Source: Puniceibacterium antarcticum (GTDB lineage Bacteria > Pseudomonadota > Alphaproteobacteria > Rhodobacterales > Rhodobacteraceae). From it: a stretch of DNA of 60,600 nt. The position numbers and the translations under genes are program-made. Positions 1-10,400 of the stretch are shown one piece after another (position 1 is the first letter of the stretch; every line of letters begins with the position of its first letter). The stretch covers positions 1 through 60,600 of the forward strand of contig NZ_AWWI01000122.1 of NCBI RefSeq assembly GCF_002760615.1. Reading direction: 5' to 3'. The notes below the pieces were generated by a model. The model did no database searches and was not told the origin of the DNA. It saw only the letters and a program-made list of their open reading frames with translations.

Positions 1-94
1 GGGCGGGGCTGGCGGATGGGCCCCCTAGGACAGGTGGGTCGCCCGGTGGTGAGGGCGGCATTGCCGCGTCCCTGCGGGCCGCGGGGGAAGCGGA

Positions 95-179
95 CACCAA
101 GGCTGCCTGAGACTGAATGCGACGTAAGTATATAATTGACAGATCGGTATATTATCGTAAGGTGGGGGCAGCCTTGGTG
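95..179. other. candidate origin of transfer (oriT)
   Basis: A perfect 13-bp inverted repeat (95-107 and 167-179) encloses 59 bp with an AT-rich core. The core holds two direct copies of CGTAAG (123-128 and 156-161) and TATATAAT/TATATTAT stretches. A second small dyad, GCGGCATTGCCGC, lies just outside at 55-67. The block sits directly before the MobC-like and relaxase genes, where MOBP oriT sites commonly lie. No nic site can be named from the sequence alone. It could instead, or also, be the promoter/operator of the mob genes. Confidence 0.45.
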
Positions 180-213
180 GAAGGTGGCAGGAAATAGGGG
201 GTCTTTCTTCCGC

Positions 214-807
214 ATGTCCCGAACAAAACGCCTGACAGAGATCGAGAAGATGCAGATCGTCCGCGAGGCCGCGGAGGGTGTGTCGACGACCGCTCTGGCG
301 ACGCAGTTCGGGGTGACGGCACGGGCCGTGCGGTACGTCCTGAAAGCTGATGTCGAACGCCAGACGGACACGGGCGTTCCTGTTTCTGCGGTCAGTGTGA
401 AGGTGACCACCGCCGAGCTCGCAGCCCTTGACGCGGTGCTGGCGACAGCCGGGATCGAGAGCCGGGCCGAGGGGCTGCGGCGGCTCATTCAGGCGGCGGG
501 TGGCGTGTTCGTTCCGGACGCGCAGATGGCAGCAGAGATGGCGCGCTACCGCGCCTCTCTGCACGAGGTTGGCAATGGGGTCGCGCAGATCGCCAAGCAG
601 ATGACGCTGGCCAACCGGCAAGGGCAGGGGGCCGGGGGAGGCACGAGTGCCGAGTTCACCGAATTGCGCCTTGCCCAGATGCGCGGGTTGGCGCGGTTCA
701 TCCTGGATTCCGCTGACGAGATCGATCTGCTCCTGCGGCGCCGTCGGGACGCGATGCAGCTGGAGGCCACGGCCGCGCTGAGGGAGTTTGCGCATGCGGC
801 TGAATGA
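214..807 (+). CDS. MobC-like relaxosome accessory DNA-binding protein
   Basis: The product has about 197 residues from the ATG at 214; an upstream in-frame TTG at 136 would put the start inside the candidate oriT and is less likely. The N-terminus holds a helix-turn-helix-like stretch (LTEIEKMQIVREA... to VRYVLK). It is followed by a ribbon-helix-helix/MobC-like region, with the late signature around NGVAQIAKQMTLANRQG and a helical C-terminus rich in Arg. Such proteins bind oriT and help the relaxase load. The gene overlaps the relaxase start by about 14 bp, so the two are probably co-translated. The family is inferred from pattern and context, not from a search. Confidence 0.6.
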   Translation: MSRTKRLTEIEKMQIVREAAEGVSTTALATQFGVTARAVRYVLKADVERQTDTGVPVSAVSVKVTTAELAALDAVLATAGIESRAEGLRRLIQAAGGVFVPDAQMAAEMARYRASLHEVGNGVAQIAKQMTLANRQGQGAGGGTSAEFTELRLAQMRGLARFILDSADEIDLLLRRRRDAMQLEATAALREFAHAAE

Positions 808-3127
808 TGCCGTCCATGCCGTCACGGGCGAGGTCTTCCGGGATGGCTGGAGCCGCGTCCGGGGCTCGATGCAAGGTCTGCATGTCGCCAAGCAGACCCA
901 GCTTACCCGCGCGGCAGCAGGGCATCGGCCAGCGGTCTTCAAGGCGATCCGGGGCGGGGGCACGCATACCAAATCGCAGCTCGCAAACCAGCTCGATTAC
1001 CTCACCACCAAGTCCACCCATATCGTCGACAGTAGCGGCTTCCTGGATGGCAAGGCGAAACTCGAGGCGGGTGACATCAAGGACCTGACCGAGCGCTTTG
1101 CCAAGCGCTGGGATGCGGGCTTCAGGCCCAAGCTGGGCCAGACCACCCACATGCTCATGTCATTCCCCATCGGCACGCGCGGGGAGGATGTGCGCGACAT
1201 CGCAACCGATGTGGCCGAGCGGTTCTTCCAGACTGACGCGGGGCATTTCGACTACATCATCGCGGTGCATGAGGACCGCGATCACCCCCATGCGCATCTG
1301 GTGCTGAACCGCCGCTCGCAGGAAGGCGAGTTCTTCTTTCTGGGGCGCAACCACCGCTTCAACTACGACGATTTCCGCCTCGCCATGGTCGAGGAGGCGG
1401 AGAAGTACGGCGTGCGGCTGGAGGCCACGCGCCGGGTGGATCGCGGGGTTGTGCATTACCCGGCCCGCACAAGCGAGATCTATGCGGCGAAAGAAGAGGG
1501 TCGCGCGCCCCGCGAGCGGGAACGCGTTGGGACCGACCTAGCCCGGACGCTGGCGGAAATCGCCAACACCAGAACCGTCTACCATTCGCTTGCCGCGGAG
1601 GCCTCCCGGGAGGCCCGCGAGGATATTGCCGCGGCACTCTTCCGCGCGGGCGAGGTGCTGGCGCGCGGCGGGCAGGTGGACCGAACAGGAGATGTGTATA
1701 TGGCCGAGGATCAGAGTTTCGAGGATCTGAGAAGCCTCTATGCGGAGAAGCTGGCGCGGGTGCAGGGCATGATCGCCGAGAAGTCCGACGCGGAACGTCC
1801 CGTGCTGGAAAAGCGCCTCATCGAGATCCAGACGCAGGTCCAGCACATGCAGCCCTTGGGGCTGCGCTCAGGCTCACTGTCAGAGACCCCCTCGGAGGGC
1901 GGGATCTATTCCGAAGCCAATATCGACGCCAGCCAGCGCGAGCGACTGGCCGAGCCCGACCTGAGATCGCGCATTGACGCGGCACTACGGGGCACCGGGA
2001 TCAGCACATCGGAAGTGGTGGCCCGGATCGAGACGGGCGCCTCAAATGCAGCGCTCGAGCATCAATGGATCGCCAATGATCTCGCCAAGGTGGCCGAGGC
2101 GCGGGATCTGAACCTCGAGCGCCGCGCCGATCTGGAACAGGCGCGCGACATTCTCAACGATGTGCATGTCGCGCTCGGCACGCTGCTGGAACGCGAACAG
2201 GTGCTGCGCCGGGATGGTGTCATGGAAGCGGAACCGGACAGCGAGCGGTTCCATTATCATGAGGGCGCGGTCCGGGCGATGGAAGGGACAATCCGTCAGG
2301 AGATGCGCGCAGACGACCTGACAGCGCAGCAGATCGAGGACCGGGATTGGGAGGTTGTATCGCGAGCGGAGCGCCGGATCGAGACGGAGCAGCGCGCGTA
2401 TCTCGAGGCACACCCGGAGCTGCTTGCACGCCCTGGCGATGTGATGGACCGGTCTGAGCCCTACAGGGAGACCATCACCGATGCGGCCCGCGCCAGCGAG
2501 ATCACCCGAGAAGTCGACCGGATCATGGAGGGACGCGACCTCCGCACGCCCGTTGCAGATGCTGTCACGGATGACTTGCGCGCGCGCTATCCGGACATGC
2601 CGTCCCACCTCGCCCGCGGGCTCGGCGCGACCTATGCGGCCGTCGTCGAGATCCGCGACACGGAGGTCATCAATCAGGTCCGCCGCGAAAACGAGTTGCG
2701 CGAGGGGCTTGGGGTTGGCACGCGCGACGCACTCCTCGCAGCCCGCGGTGAAACTGCTTCGCAGTCTGGCCGTGCCGACCGCCTAGCAGACGAGATTGCG
2801 CGTGTCCTGGACCATGAGCGGGCCGGGGAATTGTCCGCGCCCTTCGAGACCGAGGCGGAGCGGGACGCCTTTCGCGACGAGATCGCGCGGGTGCTGGACG
2901 TTCGCCAACTCGATCGGCTCACATCCGGCGATGCCGATGCGCTGGACAAGGTTCTCGAGGACCGCCTCGACCGGCTCTATGTCGCCAAGGTCTATCTGCA
3001 ATCGGATGCAGCAACGGCCAACACGGAGGCCTTGCGCCAGGTGGTCGATGATCTTGCCGACACCGAATATGAAAAACACCGCACCGCTGACGTGGATGGC
3101 GAGACCGAGCGGGGTCAGGTCCATTGA
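794..3127 (+). CDS. VirD2-like relaxase (MOBP type)
   Basis: This relaxase nicks oriT and pilots the single strand through the type IV channel. The N-terminal relaxase domain shows a candidate catalytic tyrosine near residue 69 (QLDYLTTKS) and the metal-binding histidine cluster HEDRDHPHAHL around residues 159-169. The rest (about 250-777) is a long charged helical tail of the kind that carries translocation signals. The ATG at 794 is preferred over the TTG at 788 because GGGAG lies 7 bases before it. The gene overlaps the MobC-like gene upstream. It ends in TTGA shared with the virD4 start, so the three genes form one operon. Confidence 0.85.
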   Translation: MRLNDAVHAVTGEVFRDGWSRVRGSMQGLHVAKQTQLTRAAAGHRPAVFKAIRGGGTHTKSQLANQLDYLTTKSTHIVDSSGFLDGKAKLEAGDIKDLTERFAKRWDAGFRPKLGQTTHMLMSFPIGTRGEDVRDIATDVAERFFQTDAGHFDYIIAVHEDRDHPHAHLVLNRRSQEGEFFFLGRNHRFNYDDFRLAMVEEAEKYGVRLEATRRVDRGVVHYPARTSEIYAAKEEGRAPRERERVGTDLARTLAEIANTRTVYHSLAAEASREAREDIAAALFRAGEVLARGGQVDRTGDVYMAEDQSFEDLRSLYAEKLARVQGMIAEKSDAERPVLEKRLIEIQTQVQHMQPLGLRSGSLSETPSEGGIYSEANIDASQRERLAEPDLRSRIDAALRGTGISTSEVVARIETGASNAALEHQWIANDLAKVAEARDLNLERRADLEQARDILNDVHVALGTLLEREQVLRRDGVMEAEPDSERFHYHEGAVRAMEGTIRQEMRADDLTAQQIEDRDWEVVSRAERRIETEQRAYLEAHPELLARPGDVMDRSEPYRETITDAARASEITREVDRIMEGRDLRTPVADAVTDDLRARYPDMPSHLARGLGATYAAVVEIRDTEVINQVRRENELREGLGVGTRDALLAARGETASQSGRADRLADEIARVLDHERAGELSAPFETEAERDAFRDEIARVLDVRQLDRLTSGDADALDKVLEDRLDRLYVAKVYLQSDAATANTEALRQVVDDLADTEYEKHRTADVDGETERGQVH

Positions 3128-5115
3128 GCGCCTCCACGGGAAAAGCGCGGATCGCAACAGGGGTCTTGCTGGTGACGCTGGTGACCGCCGCCATGGGCTA
3201 TACCATCGCCTCGGCGGTGCTGACCTACCAGGATCTCGGCTTCGGGGCCGAGATCGACTTTGCCTATATCGCGCAGAACTACATGGCGATCCTCGATCGC
3301 CGCCCGGAGGACGCCCAACTTATTCACCTGATCATCGGCAGCTTCGCCGCCGCCGGCCTCATGCTGAGCCTCGCCCTCTCGGGGTCGGCCCTGACACGCT
3401 TTGGCCAGACCCATTGGCAGAGCGCGCGCGAGATGAAGGCCAATGGGTTCTTCGGGGCGCCCGGCACCGGGTTCATCCTCGGCAAGCTGGGGCCGCCGGG
3501 CTCCCGCGCCAGCTACATCTGCTCCAAGGTCTTCCCCCATGCGCTGATCGTGGCGCCCACGGGCCGCGGCAAGACCACGGGCTTCGTCATTCCGAACCTG
3601 TTGACCTGGCAAGGCTCCGCCGTGACGCTCGATGTGAAGGGCGAGTGTTTCGAGGCCACGGCCCGGCACCGCGCATCTCAAGGCGACAAGGTCTATCGCT
3701 TTGCCCCCACCGATTGGGAGGGCAAGCGCACGCATCGCTACAACCCGCTCCTGCGCATCTATCAACTGAAAGATCCCGCGCGGCAACAGATGGAACTGCA
3801 GCTTCTGGCGACGCTCTTCCTGCAAAGCGACAATGACCGGGTGCAGGGCCTGCTCAAAGGCGGGATCGATCTCTTCGTGGCGGCAGGTCTGCTGGCGTTC
3901 CAGCGCAAGCGCCCCACCTTGGGCGAGATCTATCGCATCGCGGCCTCCGGAGGGAACAAGCAGAAGGAATACTTCGCGCGGGGCCATGAGGTCGACAACA
4001 GGGCCGCCAAGCTGATCTTCACCCGGCTGGCCTCGACCAACAACGACACGCTGACCTCATACGTCTCGCTCCTGATGACCTCGGGGCTCGATCAATGGCA
4101 GAACCCGGCCATCGACGAGGCGACGGCGGTCTCGGACTTTGATTTCCGGACGATCCGCAAGAAGCCCTTTTCGGTCTATCTCGTGGTCCAGCCGCTGATG
4201 GTGAAGCCGCTCGCGCCGCTGATCCGGCTCTTTTTCTCCGACCTCCTTTCCGCCATGCAGGAAAAAGATCCCGGGCCCGACGAGCCGTGGCCCGTGATGA
4301 TCATGCTCGACGAGTTCAACCGCCTAGGCAAGATGCCCATCGTGGTCGAAAGCATCGAGACCCTGCGCACCTATCGCGGTCACCTCGCTGTGGTCACCCA
4401 AACCATCCCCGCCCTCGATGAAATCTATGGCGAGAACACCCGCCGCGCGCTGCAAGGCAACGCGGGCGTGAAGCTCTACCTGACGCCTTCGGATGAAAAA
4501 ACCGTCGAAGAGCTGAGCAAGGCGGTTGGCAAGACCACGAAGACCGTTATCACGCGGTCCCAGTCCATCGGCAAGAACCCCTTCGAGGGCCGCAGCCAAT
4601 CCACACGGACCGAAGAAAGCTCGCTGTTACCCGAAGATGAGGCGCGCCGCCTGCCGCTCGACGAAATCGTCATGGTCATCGATGCGCAAATGCCGGTCCG
4701 TGCAAAGCGGATCCAGTACTTCGACGATCGGCTGTTCAAGGCGATCCATGCGGCGCAGACGGGCGAGCTGCCGTTTCCGGAGCCGGGGGGAGGGGGGCCG
4801 CAAGGCAGTCTGCCGCTGAGTGTGCGCGCTATGCCGATGACTCCGCCTTCGAATGGACCAAGTGGACCTGACGCCGTCGTGGAAAACTCAGCTCAGGCTT
4901 CTGGGGGTCAACTGTCACGACAAACTGACGGCGTTCCAAAGAAAACCGCGCCCGTCGTTCAAGCCGTTATCGCCGAGGAACAGCGACAGATGGAGATGGA
5001 TTTTGCCTCTCAGGTGTCCTCTGATGATCTGGCAAAGGAGGTGGGTGACGAGCAGGTGAGGACCGCTGTGGATGGCCTGGGCGCGCTAGAGTCGGCTATG
5101 AAAGATGGGCCTTAA
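3124..5115 (+). CDS. virD4: VirD4/TraG type IV coupling protein
   Basis: This inner-membrane ATPase recruits the relaxase-DNA complex to the VirB channel. The start is a TTG overlapping the relaxase stop by 4 bases. Two membrane segments lie near the N-terminus (about residues 10-30 and 60-85). Walker A (PTGRGKTTG) follows near residues 145-153 and Walker B (IMLDEFNRLG) near 392-402. The TraG/VirD4 signature ALIVAPTGRGKTTGFVIPN is clear. The last 100 residues are low-complexity and charged, typical of variable C-termini. It is transcribed away from the virB genes, which lie 15 kb further on and on the other strand. Confidence 0.9.
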   Translation: MSASTGKARIATGVLLVTLVTAAMGYTIASAVLTYQDLGFGAEIDFAYIAQNYMAILDRRPEDAQLIHLIIGSFAAAGLMLSLALSGSALTRFGQTHWQSAREMKANGFFGAPGTGFILGKLGPPGSRASYICSKVFPHALIVAPTGRGKTTGFVIPNLLTWQGSAVTLDVKGECFEATARHRASQGDKVYRFAPTDWEGKRTHRYNPLLRIYQLKDPARQQMELQLLATLFLQSDNDRVQGLLKGGIDLFVAAGLLAFQRKRPTLGEIYRIAASGGNKQKEYFARGHEVDNRAAKLIFTRLASTNNDTLTSYVSLLMTSGLDQWQNPAIDEATAVSDFDFRTIRKKPFSVYLVVQPLMVKPLAPLIRLFFSDLLSAMQEKDPGPDEPWPVMIMLDEFNRLGKMPIVVESIETLRTYRGHLAVVTQTIPALDEIYGENTRRALQGNAGVKLYLTPSDEKTVEELSKAVGKTTKTVITRSQSIGKNPFEGRSQSTRTEESSLLPEDEARRLPLDEIVMVIDAQMPVRAKRIQYFDDRLFKAIHAAQTGELPFPEPGGGGPQGSLPLSVRAMPMTPPSNGPSGPDAVVENSAQASGGQLSRQTDGVPKKTAPVVQAVIAEEQRQMEMDFASQVSSDDLAKEVGDEQVRTAVDGLGALESAMKDGP

Positions 5116-5321
5116 GACGTCTAGTGATTTTGTGGAGGGATGTTTTCTTGAAAAATGGGAATGAGGAATGAAATTTTGGTGCAATGAGAACAGTATGGCA
5201 ACATTTGCAGTCGCCCGAAATCGTGGTAAGCGGGAAAAGCCATCAGAAAATGGGGTTACTGTGGCTCATTGTGTTTTTTGTTTGAGCGCTAATCGGCGGA
5301 TGACGGAGTAAAGCTTACACC
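5116..5321. other. intergenic region before the defence island
   Basis: About 206 bases separate virD4 from the sspA-like gene. The stretch is visibly AT-richer than virD4. It contains AGACGTCT just after the virD4 stop, but no T-run makes this a convincing terminator. A short ATG-led reading frame (ATGACGGAGTAA, about 5299-5310) precedes the sspA-like ATG. No gene, IS end or attachment repeat was recognised. A promoter for the ssp genes must lie here, but no confident -35/-10 pair was found. Confidence 0.4.
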
Positions 5322-6479
5322 ATGTATTACCTTGATGGCCTCGCCAGCTGGCCAATGCGTCCGGAAGCCAAGGACGTTCTTATTGAGGCGCTGGCTCAAC
5401 CCGGAAACGCGAACTCCAATCACGTTGCAGGCTGGCAGGCTAACCGCCTCTACGAAAAAGGAAGGAGGGCCGTTGCGACCCTCATCGGTGCTGCGCCAAA
5501 CGAGATCTTCATTACCTCGGGCGCTACTGAGGCAAACGCGCTCGCGATCATAGGGACTTCGCGCGCCGTTGCAGAACAGTTTCCGCACAGAAACAAAATC
5601 ATTCTGTCCGCGCTGGAACACGACGCGGTTCGACGTCCTGCGGAAGCACTGCGCGAGTTGGGCTTCGAGGTCCTGATGTGTCCTGTCGGCATAAATGGTT
5701 CGATTTGCCTGGAAAGTCTCGAGGCTCTTTTGGGCGAGACCACACTGCTCGTCAGCACAATGCTTGCAAGCAATTTAACGGGTGTAATCCAACCAATTGA
5801 AAAGATAAGTGAAATGGCGCATGCCGTCGGCGCGCTCATGCATGTCGATGCTGCTCAGGCCGCGGGCAAGCATCCGATCGACGTATTCGATCTCGGTGCC
5901 GATTACCTCAGCCTGTCGGCTCATAAATTTGGGGGACCACAGGGTGTCGGTGCACTTTTTGTGGCCGCCAACGCCCCAAAGCCAACCGAGCTGACATCCG
6001 CAAGACAGTTGGAAGAGCATCTGAGCGGAACGCAACCAGCCGCGTTAGTTGCGGCAATGGGCCGTGCAGCCGAGATATCGGCTCAGAATATGGCGCGAGA
6101 GTCTGTCCACAGTAGGGGTCTGATATCCCTGTTCGAGGAGCAACTCTCTGGCGACGGCTTGCGTGTGGAACGGCTTTTCCCATCAAGTCCGGCGGTTCCT
6201 GGAGCTGCCGCATTCATAGTCGACACGCCGGCGAGCTCAGATCTGATCGACAGTCTGAACACCAAAGTATGTCTTTCGAACGCGTCTGCCTGCCATTCCG
6301 GTTCATTGCAGCCTTCGCCGGTTCTTTCCGCGCTGCATCTCACTCATGACGAGCAGAAACGCTTCCTGCGTATAGGTGTCGGGTGGTGGCTTTCTGAAGA
6401 CGATATTGGCTCGGCGACGGCGATCATGGTCGGCGCTGTGGAGAAAGTCCTCCTTGCTACTGGTGAGCTTCACCAGTAG
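5322..6479 (+). CDS. sspA: cysteine desulfurase, SspA/DndA-like
   Basis: This PLP enzyme releases sulfur from cysteine; in phosphorothioation systems it feeds sulfur to the DNA-modifying ATP pyrophosphatase. It has 385 residues, the normal length for NifS/IscS-type enzymes. The PLP lysine is in SAHKFGGPQGVGALF (about K202) and the persulfide cysteine in ASACHSGS (about C324). The HVDAAQAAGK stretch is also typical. The ATG at 5322 has only a distant GGAG upstream. The gene is followed after 9 bases by the DUF4007 gene and then the ATPase and PAPS-reductase-like genes. That order is why it is called sspA rather than a housekeeping iscS. A general desulfurase role is the alternative. Confidence 0.85.
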   Translation: MYYLDGLASWPMRPEAKDVLIEALAQPGNANSNHVAGWQANRLYEKGRRAVATLIGAAPNEIFITSGATEANALAIIGTSRAVAEQFPHRNKIILSALEHDAVRRPAEALRELGFEVLMCPVGINGSICLESLEALLGETTLLVSTMLASNLTGVIQPIEKISEMAHAVGALMHVDAAQAAGKHPIDVFDLGADYLSLSAHKFGGPQGVGALFVAANAPKPTELTSARQLEEHLSGTQPAALVAAMGRAAEISAQNMARESVHSRGLISLFEEQLSGDGLRVERLFPSSPAVPGAAAFIVDTPASSDLIDSLNTKVCLSNASACHSGSLQPSPVLSALHLTHDEQKRFLRIGVGWWLSEDDIGSATAIMVGAVEKVLLATGELHQ

Positions 6480-6488
6480 CATGGGCTT

Positions 6489-7415
6489 ATGGCCGATGTA
6501 TTTGACAATTGGTCCGGCAAACCGCAATTCGCCGGGCACGAAACATTCCCGCTGCGCATCCTTTGGTTGCGCAAAGCATATGACGCGGTTCGCGGTGGCG
6601 CCCCGCTGACGGTATTCAAGGACGACGAAGCCATCTCCCGGTTCGGCGTTGGCCGAAACATGGCTGTTTCAATGCGATTTTGGGCGCAAGCCGCGGAAGT
6701 TATCCAACTCGACGGCAAGGAGTTAAAGCCTGACAATTTGGGTGACCTGCTCTTCGGCGAGAACGGATTTGACCCTTTTCTGGAGCATCCGACCTCTCTG
6801 TGGCTCATCCATTGGAAGCTTGCATCGGTGCCGGAGCACACCACAACTTTCTACTATTGTTTCAACGGGTTATTTGGCCACGAGTTTCGATCGACAGATT
6901 TGGTGGATGTCATCGAGAAGTTGATCGAGCAAAAGGGATGGCGTGGTGCTCACAAGACTATCCAGAACGACGTCACGGTCTTTCTGCGGAGCTACTGCAG
7001 CCGACCGAGCGGGGCGATGGATGACGCTGCGGAACCCTTGCTGGCTGAACTGGCATTGGTCCAGGAGACCGGCTCGAGCGGATGGTACGAATTCTCGATT
7101 GGCCCAAAGCCGAACCTTCACGACGCCCTGTTCGCCTACGCATTGGATGCCTACTGGACTCGCGCGCACGACAACCGCGCGACGCTCGCCGCAGAAATGA
7201 TCTGCCACGACGCCGGCAGTCCCGGCCGGGTGTTTAAGATGGACGAAGACAGCGTCATCGAACGGCTGATGCGGATCGACGAAAGCACTGGTGGCGCTTT
7301 CGTCTGGACCGATACGGCAGGCCTGCGACAAGTCCAACGGAATCGGCGTCCTGACTTGGATGCTCTGCTGCAAAGCGCGTTTGGCGAGATTGCGCGCCGC
7401 GGAAAGGCTGTATGA
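6489..7415 (+). CDS. sspB: DUF4007 protein, SspB-like
   Basis: The 308-residue protein has the DUF4007 opening pattern (QFAGHETFPLRILWLRKAYDAV) and the continuing FGVGRNMAVSMRFWAQA. DUF4007 proteins occur beside PAPS-reductase-like genes. In the SspABCD system the member SspB is described as the nickase that opens the strand for sulfur insertion. No catalytic residue can be pointed to with confidence here. It lies 9 bases after the cysteine desulfurase gene and 1 base before the likely ATG of the next gene, so it is in one operon with both. Confidence 0.8.
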   Translation: MADVFDNWSGKPQFAGHETFPLRILWLRKAYDAVRGGAPLTVFKDDEAISRFGVGRNMAVSMRFWAQAAEVIQLDGKELKPDNLGDLLFGENGFDPFLEHPTSLWLIHWKLASVPEHTTTFYYCFNGLFGHEFRSTDLVDVIEKLIEQKGWRGAHKTIQNDVTVFLRSYCSRPSGAMDDAAEPLLAELALVQETGSSGWYEFSIGPKPNLHDALFAYALDAYWTRAHDNRATLAAEMICHDAGSPGRVFKMDEDSVIERLMRIDESTGGAFVWTDTAGLRQVQRNRRPDLDALLQSAFGEIARRGKAV

Positions 7416-7416
7416 C

Positions 7417-10400
7417 ATGGCGCGTGAAACGCTCTCAGACAAAGTCAGACTGAACGGCCGGTTCGTACGAAGCGCGCGGATCGACATGGATCTGACCGGC
7501 ACGCCGCCCCTTCAAGGTTATGTGCTCCAAGCCAGTACCGAAAAATTGCTCCTCGCGATGGCCGCATCGCTATCGGAGGGAGCACAAAGTGCTTTTACCT
7601 GGACAGGACCCTACGGCGGCGGCAAGTCGAGTACCGCACTGCTTTTGGGTAACCTGGTTGCCGGTTCCAAAGAGGGAAGGTCTCTCGCTCGGAAGATCGC
7701 CGGTCCGAAGCTGTCAAAGGCAATTGAGAAAGCCTTTGATCCCGGCTTGGGTGGTTGGAGCGTTATTCCGGTTACCGGAAGCCGTGTTAGCCTGAGACAG
7801 GCCATCGCCGAGAAGATGGCAGAGCGATACGGGTGGACACGCGCAAAAAAGGACCGCGCGACAAAAAGCGATGGCCAACTCGTCCAAGACATATCTGATC
7901 ACGCAAGTCAGGGACCAATTATTCTGGTTCTGGATGAACTGGGAAAGTTCCTCGAAGCCGCGGCCGATAAAGACCACGATGCGCACCTCCTGCAGGATCT
8001 GGCTGAGATAAGTGCCAGAAGCGAAGGCCGTTTCGTTGTGATCGGAATCTTGCATCAGGCTTTTGAGGCATATGCGGACAAGCTCGCTTCGAGCGCCCGT
8101 CTCGAATGGGCGAAGATCCAGGGGCGGTTTCAGGATCTCTCCTTCCTTTCCGCAAGTGATGAAACGGTCAGGCTGCTCGGGCGGGCGATCGATACGGATA
8201 ATATCCCTAGCACAGCGGAAGCGCAGGCCAAAAGCTTGGCCAAAATCGTCGGTTCAAATCGACCAACGGACGAAGAGGAGCTGACCGAGGCGCTTTCGCA
8301 GACCTGGCCTTTGAACCCGATTTGCGCGTTGTTGCTCGGCGGCATCACGCGCCGAAGTTTCGGTCAGAACGAGCGTAGCATCTTCGGATTCTTGGCGTCC
8401 GAAGAACCTGGGGGGTTTCGTGAGTTCCTGAAGTCCACATCGGCGACGTCAGGGGAAACCTTCGGCCCCGATCGTCTTTGGGACTATCTTCAAACGAACT
8501 TTGGTCTTGCTCTTGCGGCTGGTCCGTTGGGGTTTCAAATGACGCTCGCGGCGGAGGCAATCGAGAAAGCGAACGTGCTCGGAACCGACCTTCACGTTAG
8601 GCTGACGAAATCTGCCGCACTCATTGAGATATTCAAGAACGGGACTGGATTGGCCGTCGATCAAGACGCCCTTTTGATAGCAGTTCCGGAAAGCCACATC
8701 TCTGATATTACAGGGGCACTCGACGAGCTATGTGATTGGGGAGTCATGCTTCGCCAGAAGCGAGTGGGCGGGTATGCGCTGTTCTCCGGCAGTGATTTTG
8801 ACCTCGATGCGGCTTTAGAGAGATTTGGCGGTCGGACGACCTCCTCCGATCTTTCCCAAGTCGCCGCAAAAGCGGGCTTCGACCACATTGTCGCTAAACG
8901 ACATTACTTCGATTGCGGCGTGCTGCGGACCTTCGCGTTCCACGTAGAGTGCCTTGGGGACCAATTCGATCCAACTGAGTTCAAGCGCACAGTAGGTCGC
9001 AAGGCGTCATCCGCGAGTGGTGTCATGGTAATGGCTATCGCGCCCCAAGACGCGCGCTCACCGGACATCGAAGCGAAGATGGATGACATTGTTCGACTCC
9101 TGGAGGGCACGGGAATTGTGAGTGCAGTCTCTTTGGTCGGAGATGGGAAGCGGTTGATCGAAGATGCGGGCGACTTAGCGGCATTGTCTCAAGTTCAAAA
9201 GCATGTGCCGCAGATCGCAGGTGATAGGATCGCGCGGCGCGGAATTCGTGCGCGCGAAGCATTGCTGCGCAACCGCTCGAATGTCGAACTCCAGCGATTG
9301 ATGTTGTCGAGCCAATGGCAAATCTTAGCAGCAAACGCCTCCGAGTTGGTGTTCTCCCTATCTGCCGCCGCATCGCGCCTGGCTGATGTTGCATATCATT
9401 CGACGCCAATCATCCACAGTGAATTGCTGCAAAAGGACAGGCCTTCCTCGAGCGCCGCGGCTGCTCTTCGAGCGCTTTGCCATGCTATGGTTCAGAGCCC
9501 CGACCAGAAGAGCCTTGGTTTCGTAGGGTTTCCCGCTGCATTCGGTCTCTACCTCACGACTCTTGCTCCGAATGGTTTACATCGAAAGACCAAGTCAGGT
9601 TATGGTTTTGCCGAGCCAGATTCGACCAAAATTGGCGTCTCCCTGAAGCCAGCCTGGAAGGTCTTGCACTCGAAGAAAGAGCAGTCGCTGGCGGATGTCT
9701 ATGAGACTTGGCGGGGCGCGCCCATTGGTATGAAGTATGGTGTGATGCCGGTTTTGGCGCTCGCATTCATGCTTGCAAACCGGCAGAGCTATGCGGTCTA
9801 CCAAGACGGTCGCTTTGTTGCAGCGCTCGATGACATCTTTGTCGACAGGATGCTTCAAGATCCTTCGGCCATCGTTTTGAGGCCAGCCGGACGTTCGGAA
9901 CACCACCTAGCATTCCTCTCCCGTCTTGCAGAAGCGCTAAATCAATCTGATGCATCTGCACTGACCGTAGCAAGTGCAACCTTTCAGCGTATCGAGGCAT
10001 TGAGCGACTTTGCCAAACGAACCAATCGCGTCTCGGCCGACACGCGGAAGATACGAGATGCGATACGGCATGCAGACGATCCGGAAACACTCCTTTTCGA
10101 AACGCTTCCCGGTTTGGATATCAAGGGTGATCTTGTAGATAAGACCATTGCGGCGATTGAAGAGTGTGAAGCGGCTTATGACGTCCTCGCCAAGGAATTG
10201 CGACACGCGCTGGCGCAATCCATCGGTGTTCCAAGTGACACATTTTTTGGAAGTTTTGAGCGTGCAAAGTCCATCAAGGGTTTAAGTTCTGACCTCAAGT
10301 TCGAGGCATTCGCGGCGCGTGTAGGGGAGCTTGAAGCAGGGGCCGGCGGCTTAGAGGCGGTGGCCGGAACCCTGCAACCGAAGCCCATGCGCGACTGGTC

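Noticed and set aside
136-155. TTGACA at 136-141 with TATTAT at 150-155 as a promoter
   Set aside because: The spacer is only 8 bases, far from the 16-19 needed.
25-972. 315-residue minus-strand frame over the mob genes
   Set aside because: It covers the candidate oriT and two convincing plus-strand genes, with Pro/Arg/His-rich shadow composition.
5100-5140. Terminator after virD4 formed by AGACGTCT
   Set aside because: The stem is only 4 bp with no loop and no T-run.
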